64,000 bases of DNA. It comes from Chitinophaga ginsengisegetis. GTDB taxonomy: Bacteria > Bacteroidota > Bacteroidia > Chitinophagales > Chitinophagaceae. The position numbers were made by a program, and so were the translations under genes. The notes under the pieces are model-generated. The model made no database searches. It was not told the origin of the DNA and saw only the letters and a list, made by a program, of their open reading frames with translations. Positions 46,791 through 55,401 of this stretch are shown here, piece by piece; the stretch's first letter is position 1; the number at the start of each line of letters is the position of its first letter. The stretch is taken from assembly GCF_900168065.1 (NCBI RefSeq), contig NZ_FUZZ01000001.1, positions 496,001 through 560,000 of the forward strand, given 5' to 3'.

Positions 46791-48038
46791 ATGGAACATA
46801 TTGCTAACATAGTAACCGACGGCCTGGACGTAAAGCAGATCAGAAAGGATTTTCCTATCCTGCAGCAACAGGTACATGGTAAACCGCTGGTATACTTCGA
46901 CAACGGAGCTACCACGCAGAAACCACAGGTTGTAATAGACACGGAAGCCCGCTATTACGAAGAATATAACAGCAATGTGCACCGGGGTGTACATCACCTG
47001 AGCCAGGTAGCTACCAACGCATATGAAAAAGCCCGCATCACCATTGCAGGTTATATCAATGCCGCCGACCCGCATGAAGTGATCTTCACCGCAGGTACCA
47101 CCGCCAGCATCAACCTGGTAGCCAATACCATGAGCCGCCGCTTCCTCAAACCAGGCGACAGCGTTATCATTTCCGCCATGGAACACCATAGTAATATAGT
47201 GCCCTGGCAGATAGCCTGCGAAGAAACCGGCGCCATACTCAAGGTAATTCCTATCAACGACCGCGGCGAACTCCGGATGGATGCCTACGAAGCCATGCTG
47301 GACGACTCCGTGAAAATAGTAGCCGTTACCTACGTTTCCAATACAATGGGCACCATCAACCCGGTGCAGGATATTATAACGCTGGCGCATGCACGCAATA
47401 TACCGGTACTGCTCGATGCCGCTCAGGCGATCCAGCATATCAGTATTGATGTACAGGCCCTCGACGTTGATTTCCTGGCTTTCTCTGGTCATAAAATTTA
47501 TGGACCTACCGGAACCGGTGTACTCTATGGCAAAAAGGAATGGCTCAATAAACTGCCCCCCTACCAGGGTGGTGGCGATATGATCAAAACCGTTACTTTC
47601 GAAAAAACAATATACAACGAACTGCCGTATAAATTTGAAGCCGGTACCCCTAACATTGCCGGTGGCATCGCACTGGGCGCGGCTATCCAATACCTGCAGC
47701 AAACCGGGATCTCCAAAATCCAGCAATGGGAAGAAGAGCTGATGGAATATGCCATGCAGGAACTACGACAGATCGATGGTATCCGTTTTATCGGAGACGC
47801 AGCAGAAAGAAGCGGCGCTATCTCCTTCCTGGTACACAACATCCACCCGTTTGATATGGGTGAACTGCTGGATCAGCAAGGCATCGCCGTAAGAACAGGA
47901 CACCATTGCACCGAACCACTGATGGATATCTTTAAAATCCCCGGTACGGTACGTGCATCCCTTTCTTTCTATAATACCAAAGAAGAAATAGACAAACTGG
48001 TAGCCGGCATAAAAAGAGCCAGCGCCATGCTTTTGTAA
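46791..48038 (+). CDS. sufS: Cysteine desulfurase SufS
   Basis: 415-residue group II cysteine desulfurase; it moves sulfur from cysteine to SufE through a persulfide. The PLP lysine is K235 (SGHKIYGPTG), the active-site cysteine C373 is in RTGHHCTEPLMD with the short group II loop, and EHHSNIVPWQ is the family motif. Complete length. Confidence 0.97.
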   Translation: MEHIANIVTDGLDVKQIRKDFPILQQQVHGKPLVYFDNGATTQKPQVVIDTEARYYEEYNSNVHRGVHHLSQVATNAYEKARITIAGYINAADPHEVIFTAGTTASINLVANTMSRRFLKPGDSVIISAMEHHSNIVPWQIACEETGAILKVIPINDRGELRMDAYEAMLDDSVKIVAVTYVSNTMGTINPVQDIITLAHARNIPVLLDAAQAIQHISIDVQALDVDFLAFSGHKIYGPTGTGVLYGKKEWLNKLPPYQGGGDMIKTVTFEKTIYNELPYKFEAGTPNIAGGIALGAAIQYLQQTGISKIQQWEEELMEYAMQELRQIDGIRFIGDAAERSGAISFLVHNIHPFDMGELLDQQGIAVRTGHHCTEPLMDIFKIPGTVRASLSFYNTKEEIDKLVAGIKRASAMLL

Positions 48039-48048
48039 ACAGGCGAAT

Positions 48049-48477
48049 ATGACGATTCAGGAAATACAGGAAGAAATTATATCCGATTTTTCGGTGATGG
48101 GCAGCTGGGAAGATAAATACGAATATATCATCCAGCTGGGTAAGGAATTACCACTCATCTCAGAAGAATTTAAAACGCCGGACAATCTCATCAAAGGCTG
48201 CCAGTCGCGCGTGTGGCTGCATACAGAGCTGAAAGACGGCAAATTGTTCTTTACCGGCGACAGCGATGCCGTGATTACCAAAGGGCTTGTTAGCCTGATG
48301 ATTTATGTACTTTCCGGTCATACACCACAGGAAATTGCCGCAGCAGAAATTTATTTTATCGATGCCATCGGCCTGAGCAGCCACCTCTCACCTACCCGCT
48401 CCAACGGGTTACTGAGTATGCTCAAACAAATGAAGCTGTACGCCATCGCCTACCAGGCTAAAATTAACCAGCAATGA
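48049..48477 (+). CDS. sufE: Sulfur acceptor SufE
   Basis: 142 residues. It takes persulfide sulfur from SufS on C51 (IKGCQSRVW). Length and fold pattern are normal. The stop overlaps the next gene's start by 4 bp (ATGA). Confidence 0.95.
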   Translation: MTIQEIQEEIISDFSVMGSWEDKYEYIIQLGKELPLISEEFKTPDNLIKGCQSRVWLHTELKDGKLFFTGDSDAVITKGLVSLMIYVLSGHTPQEIAAAEIYFIDAIGLSSHLSPTRSNGLLSMLKQMKLYAIAYQAKINQQ

Positions 48478-48785
48478 GTGAAGCAACATTAAGAGAACAG
48501 ATAGAAGCACAGCTCAAAACCGTATTCGACCCGGAAATCCCGGTGAACATATGGGAACTTGGACTGGTATACGAAGTAAAGATCAAGGAGAATAACAGGA
48601 TCGGTATCGATATGACCCTTACCGCTCCCGGCTGCCCCGTAGCCGGCGATATTATCCGGGAAGTAGATGAAAAAATAAGAAATATAGAAGGCGTTTCCGA
48701 TGTAGATGTTCACCTTACTTTTGATCCGCCCTGGACAAAGGACATGATGAGCGAAGAAGCAAAGCTGGAACTCGGCTTTCTGTAA
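48474..48785 (+). CDS. DUF59/MIP18-type Fe-S assembly protein (SufT-like)
   Basis: 103 residues with a DUF59 core (LKTVFDPEIPVNIWELGLVYEV; LTAPGCPVAGDIIREVDEKI; VDVHLTFDPPWTKDMMSEEA). The conserved Asp-Pro-Glu and TxxxC features mark the MIP18/SufT-like group that helps mature Fe-S proteins. Coupled to sufE by a 4-bp overlap, and last gene before the operon terminator. Confidence 0.93.
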   Translation: MSEATLREQIEAQLKTVFDPEIPVNIWELGLVYEVKIKENNRIGIDMTLTAPGCPVAGDIIREVDEKIRNIEGVSDVDVHLTFDPPWTKDMMSEEAKLELGFL

Positions 48786-48811
48786 AAAATCACAATACTT
48801 ACATACTAAAA

Positions 48812-48860
48812 CCAAATATCAAATACACTGCGTAGTGTTATCTGATATTTGGTTTTTTAT
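48812..48860 (+). terminator. Terminator of the suf operon
   Basis: CCAAATATCA (48812-48821) pairs with TGATATTTGG (48843-48852); an inner ACACTGCGTAGTGT hairpin completes the stem, and T6 ATTTTAT follows. Confidence 0.93.
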
Positions 48861-48901
48861 TTTATGGAATTATTTACTTTGCGGTTTAAATCGTTAATCC
48901 A

Positions 48902-50215
48902 TTGAACCTATCCGACGAACAAGTGCTTGCTATGGCGCCTGATGAATCTTCCCGTAAATCCGGGAAGGACCTGGCCAATCCGGCTAAATGGGTGAGTAAA
49001 GGCGTAAGCGAAATAGCGTTATGGGGCGAATGCCAGGGCAGCGGCAGTAAACCATACCAGACACAGATAGACACCGGCAACATGGCATTCAAATGCAGTT
49101 GCCCCAGCCGTAAGTTTCCCTGCAAACACGGACTGGGACTGCTGTTGCTCTACTCCAGGCAGCGGGCTTCCTTCCCCGAAGAAACACCGCCCTCCTGGGT
49201 TAGCGAATGGCTCGCCAAACGCGCAGAAAAAGAAGAGAAGAAAAATACAACGCCCACTGCTACAGAGAAGCAGGCAGATACCACCGCCCAGGCCAAAAGG
49301 CAACAGGCACGCATGCAGAAAGTAAGCGACGGCGCCGCAGAACTCCTCCGCTGGATGAAAGATCTCGTGCGCAACGGTATCATGGACATGCCCGAAAAAG
49401 ATCCTTCCTTCTTTGAAAATATGATCCGCCGCATGGTAGATGCACAGGCCCCCGGCCTCGCCGCCATGATGCGCGAACTGGCAGACATCAGCTACTTCCA
49501 CGACGGATGGCAATCCGTTTTCATCACACAGCTCACCCGCATTTACCTCGTTATACAAGGCTATCAGCATATCAGCGACCTCCCGCCTGCACTACAGCAG
49601 GATATCCGTACCCTCGCCGGATTTTCCACCTCGCAGGAAGAACTGAAGGAACAAACCGGCATCACCGACACCTGGCAGGTACTGGGAAAACAAACTACGG
49701 AGGAAGACCGCCTCGTGGTGGAACGCTATTGGCTATACGGCGTAAATACCAAACGCCCCGCGCTGATCCTGCAGTTTTATGTACGCGGGCAAAGCACCAT
49801 CACCAACGCCCTCACACCCGGCAGCGCCATCAATGCAGAACTGGTATTTTACCCTTCGGCAGCACCGCTGCGCGCACTCATCAAACAACAGGTAACAATA
49901 CCGGCCAATCATACCTTCAACGGCTACGCCGGATGGCAGGAAGTAGTAACCGCACAAACCGCCATCAGTGAAGTACTGCCCGTGTATAACGACCAGGTAT
50001 ACACGATCGCAGACCTCACCCCCGTTTGGCACGCGGAACAATGGTGGCTGCAGGATAGCCGCCGGCAACTGATGCCCGTGAAAAAAACATTCCAGCACAT
50101 CTGGAAACTGCTGGCGCTGAGCGGAGGAACACCCCTGCACATGGCAGTTACAGGTAAAGAAACCCAATACGAACCCATTGGCGTTTGGCACGAACAGGAA
50201 TACAAAATATTATAA
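48902..50215 (+). CDS. SWIM zinc finger protein, first gene of a MoxR-VWA cluster
   Basis: 437 residues. It probably starts at TTG (48902), as NLSDEQVLAMAPDESSRKSGK matches the usual family opening; the next ATG is 10 codons later. The SWIM zinc finger is C65-x-C67-x6-C74-x-H76 (CSCPSRKFPCKHGLG), a DNA- or protein-binding module. After it come a highly charged linker and a long helical part without a recognised domain. Its stop overlaps the next gene by 1 bp (TAATG), which implies translational coupling. It is the likely counterpart of E. coli YehQ (recalled from family knowledge), but shorter. Confidence 0.88.
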   Translation: MNLSDEQVLAMAPDESSRKSGKDLANPAKWVSKGVSEIALWGECQGSGSKPYQTQIDTGNMAFKCSCPSRKFPCKHGLGLLLLYSRQRASFPEETPPSWVSEWLAKRAEKEEKKNTTPTATEKQADTTAQAKRQQARMQKVSDGAAELLRWMKDLVRNGIMDMPEKDPSFFENMIRRMVDAQAPGLAAMMRELADISYFHDGWQSVFITQLTRIYLVIQGYQHISDLPPALQQDIRTLAGFSTSQEELKEQTGITDTWQVLGKQTTEEDRLVVERYWLYGVNTKRPALILQFYVRGQSTITNALTPGSAINAELVFYPSAAPLRALIKQQVTIPANHTFNGYAGWQEVVTAQTAISEVLPVYNDQVYTIADLTPVWHAEQWWLQDSRRQLMPVKKTFQHIWKLLALSGGTPLHMAVTGKETQYEPIGVWHEQEYKIL

Positions 50216-51669
50216 TGGAGCACTGGAATCAACTCATCAATACTGCCCTACTCGGCACGGCTAAAAAGCCGGCCGACAGCACCGGTATGAATGGCCCGCT
50301 GCAACAGGCGGCCAATACCATACTGACCGGCGATAACACAGATAAAGAAGATAAGTTCCTGCAACTGGCTGCAGTACTCTACAACTACCGGCTAAGCGGT
50401 ACCCAACCCGTAACCGCCAACTTAGCACCCACGAAAGTGTGCCCGCCGGAAACAAAGCCTTACTGTAAACCCGCCGCCGTTAGGGTATTGCAACAGGTAC
50501 TGGAAACAGACAGCATCCAGCTCCTCCAGCTTTGGCTGGAATACTGTGCGAAAGCCAACGTACTCCTGCCGCCAGCGCAACTGCCCGTGATGCTCGATAA
50601 AGGCTGGCGGAATAAATCGCTGCGGGCATTGATCGCTGCCACAGGGGGGCAACGCGCGGAATGGCTCGGGCACTTTAACCCCGACTGGAACTTTTCACGC
50701 GTGGCAGACACCATCGAAGACAGGTGGCAGAACGGCGCCACGGCACAACGTGTGGAAGCGCTGAAAGAACTGCGTGCAGCCGATCCCGTAATGGCCCGCA
50801 CCTGGCTGGAACAATCCTGGCCCAAAGAAAGCGCCACCGTGAAAACGGAACTGCTCTCCGTACTGGAACAACCCGCAAACCCTGCAGACATTCCCTGGCT
50901 GGAATCCCTGCTTACTGAAAAAAGTAAACAGGTAAAAGAAACCGCCACCCGCATCCTGAAAAAACTGCCCGGCTCCTCGCTGCATGAAAAATACTGGCAG
51001 ATCATAGCCGGCGCCATACAACTCGATGAATACGGACAGGTAACCGTAGCCCTCCCGGAAATAACAGACGACAGCATCTTCCAGAGCGGCATCGAAAAAC
51101 TCAGCAACGATAAAACCATCACGGATGAAACACACATCCTCTACCAGCTGATCAGCCTCGTACATCCCGCCCGCTGGGAAGAGCATTTCAAGCGGAATAC
51201 GGAAAGGGTGATCGCCCTTTTTCAGTTGCAGGATTCGCTGAAACCCTTTATCCCGGCGCTGGTGCTGGCCATCGCCTGGTTTGAAGACAAGGAGCGCGCC
51301 CTTTCGTTTATGCATCACAGTGAAACATTTTATATAGATATCATTCCCATGCTACCTCCGGAACAACAGCAGCAATTCAGTGAAAAGTTTTTTGATGAAC
51401 ACCCGGATTCCATCATCCAGTACGCCTGCAACAACCAGGAAGAATGGAGCCTCCCGCTGTGTACCCGGATATTCAAATATGCGGCCACACAGCCTTACAC
51501 CTACAACCAGCAATTCATGAACAATCATATCCGGCAAATACCCGTGGCCATTGCCGCTACCCTGGACGATATCACGCCCGTGGAAGCCTATCACACCGGG
51601 TACTGGAATAATATAAAGGTTCACCTGGGCCGGCTGCTTCAGGCAAAAAGCCAGATACAATCACTTTAA
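50215..51669 (+). CDS. DUF5691 protein
   Basis: 484 residues from the ATG at 50215, which overlaps the stop of the SWIM gene by one base; the frame is open 10 codons further up but inside that gene. The protein begins WNQLINTALLGTAKKPA, the DUF5691 entry, and is helical with repeating HEAT-like pairs (LRALIAATGGQRAEWLGHFN; VKETATRILKKLPGSSLHEKY). No catalytic residues are seen. Members of this family are found with SWIM, MoxR and VWA genes. A scaffold or adaptor role is likely (inference). Confidence 0.85.
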   Translation: MEHWNQLINTALLGTAKKPADSTGMNGPLQQAANTILTGDNTDKEDKFLQLAAVLYNYRLSGTQPVTANLAPTKVCPPETKPYCKPAAVRVLQQVLETDSIQLLQLWLEYCAKANVLLPPAQLPVMLDKGWRNKSLRALIAATGGQRAEWLGHFNPDWNFSRVADTIEDRWQNGATAQRVEALKELRAADPVMARTWLEQSWPKESATVKTELLSVLEQPANPADIPWLESLLTEKSKQVKETATRILKKLPGSSLHEKYWQIIAGAIQLDEYGQVTVALPEITDDSIFQSGIEKLSNDKTITDETHILYQLISLVHPARWEEHFKRNTERVIALFQLQDSLKPFIPALVLAIAWFEDKERALSFMHHSETFYIDIIPMLPPEQQQQFSEKFFDEHPDSIIQYACNNQEEWSLPLCTRIFKYAATQPYTYNQQFMNNHIRQIPVAIAATLDDITPVEAYHTGYWNNIKVHLGRLLQAKSQIQSL

Positions 51670-51693
51670 TCCAAACACATTAATCAACATACC

Positions 51694-52773
51694 ATGTCAG
51701 ACATTTTACGTTACCACGCCGAACAACTGTATGCACAGGAGCTGGAAGAACTGAAAAAAGACGACCCGGGGAAGCGTCCGCAAAACTGGTTACTGACACC
51801 CCAATCGGTGGTCACCTACCTGATCGGCGGAAAACTGAAGAACGGTTTTGAAGTCACCCCTAAATATATTGGCAGCAAACGCCTCATGGAAATCGCGGTA
51901 GCTACCCTCGCTACCGACAGGGCCCTGCTGTTGTATGGCTTACCCGGTACCGCCAAAAGTTGGGTGAGCGAGCACCTGGCTGCTGCCATCAGCGGCGATT
52001 CCACGCTCATTATACAGGGCACTGCCGGCACCAGCGAAGAAAGCGTGCGGTATGGCTGGAACTATGCCCGTCTGCTGGCAGAAGGCCCTACCCGGAATGC
52101 GCTGGTGGAAACGCCGGTAATGCGCGCCATGCAGGAAGGTAAAATTGCCCGCATAGAAGAACTCACCCGCATCGGCGCCGATGTGCAGGATACCCTCATC
52201 ACTATCCTGTCGGAAAAAACGCTTCCCATTCCGGAACTGAATACAGAAGTGCAGGCTACCAAAGGATTCAACATCATTGCCACCGCCAACAACCGCGATA
52301 AAGGTGTAAATGAATTATCCAGTGCGCTGAAACGCCGATTCAATACCGTTATCCTGCCTGTTCCGGATTCTATGGAAGAGGAAATTGATATCGTAAGAAG
52401 AAGAGTGGAAAGCTTTGAAAAAACAATGGAGCTGCCGGCAGAAAAACCGGCGATTGAGGAAATCCGCCGCATCGTTACCATCTTCCGCGAACTCCGCAAC
52501 GGCGTTACCCTCGATGGTAAAACCAAGCTGAAGTCGCCCGGTGGCACCCTCAGCACTGCTGAAGCCATTTCTGTGGTTAATAATGGTCTCACCCTCGCCG
52601 CCTGGTTTGGCGATGGCACCCTCAATGCTGCCGATCTTGCCGCAGGCATCATCGGCGCCGTGGTGAAAGACCCCGTTCAGGATAAACTGGTTTGGCAGGA
52701 ATACCTGGAAACGGTAGTGAAAACACGCGAGGAATGGAAAGATGTGTACCGTGCCTGCCGCGACCTGGCGTAA
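51694..52773 (+). CDS. MoxR-type AAA+ ATPase (YehL-like)
   Basis: 359 residues. The Walker A loop is G82-LPGTAKS, with the Ala typical of MoxR proteins. The Walker B region reads ARIEELTRIGADVQDTLITI, where the usual Asp-Glu pair is E155-E156. Sensor 1 is IIATANNRDKG and the sensor 2 region KRRFNTVILPVPD follows. MoxR ATPases act as chaperones that mature partners, usually with VWA proteins; one is encoded two genes further on. The closest match, by recalled family knowledge, is the YehL subfamily of E. coli. A 276-bp gap with tandem repeats follows. Confidence 0.9.
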   Translation: MSDILRYHAEQLYAQELEELKKDDPGKRPQNWLLTPQSVVTYLIGGKLKNGFEVTPKYIGSKRLMEIAVATLATDRALLLYGLPGTAKSWVSEHLAAAISGDSTLIIQGTAGTSEESVRYGWNYARLLAEGPTRNALVETPVMRAMQEGKIARIEELTRIGADVQDTLITILSEKTLPIPELNTEVQATKGFNIIATANNRDKGVNELSSALKRRFNTVILPVPDSMEEEIDIVRRRVESFEKTMELPAEKPAIEEIRRIVTIFRELRNGVTLDGKTKLKSPGGTLSTAEAISVVNNGLTLAAWFGDGTLNAADLAAGIIGAVVKDPVQDKLVWQEYLETVVKTREEWKDVYRACRDLA

Positions 52774-53049
52774 CGGAATATTAAGGATCAAGTCCACCTT
52801 TGAAGCGTGGTTGAAGCATGGTTAAAGCGTAGATGAAGCGTATCAAGTCCACGTTTGAAGCATGGTGGAAGCGCCTTTAAAAGGTAGGAAAGCCTTCTTC
52901 AGGACCTCATGTTTTACTTTAAGGTAAATTTTATAACTTAATCATAATGTGCTCATTGCATAACGATTGCTTAAAAATTACTTTCAGTATATTTTCCGGG
53001 AGATGTCAAACCTCAGGCATCCCACTCATTTATTAATAATGATCGACGT
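52774..53049. repeat. Intergenic region with 11-bp tandem repeats and a 24-bp direct repeat
   Basis: From 52800 to 52843 four 11-bp units follow each other (TTGAAGCGTGG, TTGAAGCATGG, TTAAAGCGTAG, ATGAAGCGTAT). Overlapping this, a 24-bp sequence (ATCAAGTCCAC, C/G, TTTGAAGC, G/A, TGG) occurs at 52787-52810 and 52842-52865 with two mismatches. The rest is AT-rich and ends with the start of the DUF5682 gene. It is the only non-coding stretch above 25 bp inside the cluster. Confidence 0.7.
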
Positions 53050-55401
53050 ATGTCTGTACATATATTAGGTATCCGGCACCACGGTCCTGGCTCCGCCAGG
53101 AATGTAAAAGCTTTTCTGGAAGAGCTCCAACCGGATATTGTGCTGATCGAAGGACCGCCGGAAGCAGATAGCCTGTTGCAATGGGCCGGTCATGACGACC
53201 TCCGGCCACCGGTAGCGATCCTGGCGTACCAGCCGGATAGTCCGCAGAAAGCCTGCTTCTATCCCTTTGCTGCGTTCTCACCGGAATGGCAGGCAATGCT
53301 GTATGCCAAAACCCATCGCATCCATGCCCGCTTTATGGACCTCCCGCTGGCCCATGTTTTCGGAATGGAAAATGAAGCCGCCGCAAAAAGAGCGGCCGGC
53401 GCGCAAAGGGACGAAACGCAAAAAGAAGATGAAACCCAAAGCACAACCCCGGACGGGGAGACTCCACCTGCGGAACTAAACAACTCCACAGAAGAATTCA
53501 CGGCCGCGGAACTGGACATGGAATTTCTGCCGCGATCACCGCAGGACCCGGTCGCCCACCTGGCCCATGCCGCCGGCTACGACGACGGCGAGCGGTGGTG
53601 GGAACATATGTTTGAATACCGCCTCGGGCAGGAACAGGTATTTGAAGCCGTACATGACGCCATGCACGCACTCCGGGAAGAACTCCCCCGGCGGTACGAC
53701 CGGAAAGAAGCCCTCCGCGAAGCCTGGATGCGGAAATGCATCCGCCAGGCGGAAAAGGAAATGTTCCAGCGCATAGCGGTGATATGCGGCGCCTGGCACG
53801 CACCGGCGCTGCAAACCATGCCCAAGCAAAAAGACGATAACGACCGGCTGAAAGGGCTGCCCAAAACAAAAGTGGAATGCACCTGGATCCCGTGGACGTA
53901 TAGCCGCCTCAGTTATGAAAGCGGCTACGGCGCAGGCATCCCCTCACCGGGATGGTACGAACATATCTGGGAACATCCCGCCGATGATGGCACCCGCTGG
54001 ATGGCCCTCGTGGCAAAGCTCTTCAGGGAGCAGCAACAGGATACCTCCGTGGCGCACGTAATGGAAGCCGTACGCCTGGCCAATGCGCTGGCGGCCCTCC
54101 GCCACTATCCGCGGCCCGGACTGGAAGAACTCAACGAGGCCACGCTTAGTGTACTCTGCAACGGGGAAAGTATCCTCATGCAGCTGATCCGCGATGAACT
54201 GATTGTGCGCAACAGGATCGGGAAGGTCCCCACGGAAGTGCCTACGCCCCCGCTGCAAACCGATATCACCCGGTGGCAGAAAAAACTGAGACTGCCCCAA
54301 ACGGCGGACTTTAAAGACTATACCCTCGACCTCCGGAAAGACACGGACCTGGAAAGAAGTATCTTCCTGCACCGCCTGCAACTGCTGGAAATACACTGGG
54401 GAAAACGGTTTGAAGTATCCGGTAAAGGCACTTTTAAAGAACAATGGCGCCTGCAATGGGACCCCGCCTTTTCTATTGACATCATTGAAAAAGGCAGTTG
54501 GGGAAATACGGTAGCAGAAGCCGCCACCAGCTTTGTAATCAACACTGCTAATAATACCGGCACCCTGCAACAGGTGTGTAAAATGCTGGAATCAGCCATC
54601 CCCGCGGAACTCCCCGCGATAGTGGAGGTGCTGATCCACCGGATCAACAACCTCGCCGCCGCTTCCGGCGATGTACTCCAGCTGATGGAAGTAATTCCTT
54701 CCCTGGTAAATATCAGCAGGTATGGCAACGTACGCAAAACAGATGCAGCGCTGGTTAACAACATCACCGAAAGCATGATTGGCCGCATCTGCATCAGCTT
54801 ACCCGCTGCCTGCACGGCGGTAGCCGATGATGCCGCACTCCCGCTGCTGGATCTCTTCTTTGCCATGAACGACGCCATTAACCTGGTACAGGATAATGAG
54901 CTCACTGGCTCCTGGCAGGAAACACTGCTGATCATTTCCGGCAACCCGCAGTCGGCACCCATGATAGCCGGCTACGCCTCCCGCCTCCTTTTCGATGCCA
55001 AAATAATGACGGGGGAAACACTGGTAAAAGCTTTCAGTGTATCCATGTCCGTTGCCAATCCGCCTGCACTGGCAGCTGCCTGGCTGGAAGGCTTTCTCAG
55101 GGGCAGCGGCACTCTCCTGTTACTGGATGAAGAGCTGTGGAGCATGGTGCACAATTGGGTTTCTCAACTGGAAAATGATATTTTCATACAGGTATTGCCG
55201 TTATTACGCCGCACCTTTTCTAACTTTACTGCCCCGGAAAGAAAAAAACTGGGCGACAAAGTGAAACACGGCGGAAATGGAACTAGCATAAAAGCAACTA
55301 CCACAGGGGATATTGACTATGAGCGGGGCGCCCGTGGCATCCCGGTAGTGATGCAATTGCTGGGATTTAAAGACGCTAAACTATTACCGGATGGAGCATG
55401 A
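53050..55401 (+). CDS. DUF5682 protein with TraB/Tiki-like motifs
   Basis: 783 residues. The first 45 read as a strand-helix-strand with G7-x-x-H10 (LGIRHHGPGSARN) and E34 (IVLIEGPPEAD); a second G247-x-x-H250 (VICGAWHAPAL) follows about 210 residues later. That spacing of GxxH, E and GxxH is the layout of TraB/PrgY/Tiki-type and ChaN/EreA-like proteins, some of which are metal-dependent hydrolases. Between them lies a variable acidic insertion (about 110-165). The C-terminal half is helical. It overlaps the VWA gene by 11 bp. Probable counterpart of E. coli YehM (from memory). The function of the family is unknown. Confidence 0.82.
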   Translation: MSVHILGIRHHGPGSARNVKAFLEELQPDIVLIEGPPEADSLLQWAGHDDLRPPVAILAYQPDSPQKACFYPFAAFSPEWQAMLYAKTHRIHARFMDLPLAHVFGMENEAAAKRAAGAQRDETQKEDETQSTTPDGETPPAELNNSTEEFTAAELDMEFLPRSPQDPVAHLAHAAGYDDGERWWEHMFEYRLGQEQVFEAVHDAMHALREELPRRYDRKEALREAWMRKCIRQAEKEMFQRIAVICGAWHAPALQTMPKQKDDNDRLKGLPKTKVECTWIPWTYSRLSYESGYGAGIPSPGWYEHIWEHPADDGTRWMALVAKLFREQQQDTSVAHVMEAVRLANALAALRHYPRPGLEELNEATLSVLCNGESILMQLIRDELIVRNRIGKVPTEVPTPPLQTDITRWQKKLRLPQTADFKDYTLDLRKDTDLERSIFLHRLQLLEIHWGKRFEVSGKGTFKEQWRLQWDPAFSIDIIEKGSWGNTVAEAATSFVINTANNTGTLQQVCKMLESAIPAELPAIVEVLIHRINNLAAASGDVLQLMEVIPSLVNISRYGNVRKTDAALVNNITESMIGRICISLPAACTAVADDAALPLLDLFFAMNDAINLVQDNELTGSWQETLLIISGNPQSAPMIAGYASRLLFDAKIMTGETLVKAFSVSMSVANPPALAAAWLEGFLRGSGTLLLLDEELWSMVHNWVSQLENDIFIQVLPLLRRTFSNFTAPERKKLGDKVKHGGNGTSIKATTTGDIDYERGARGIPVVMQLLGFKDAKLLPDGA

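Noticed and set aside
52787..52865. CRISPR-like reading of the 24-bp direct repeat
   Set aside because: Only two copies occur, the interval is itself made of the 11-bp units, and no cas gene is present.
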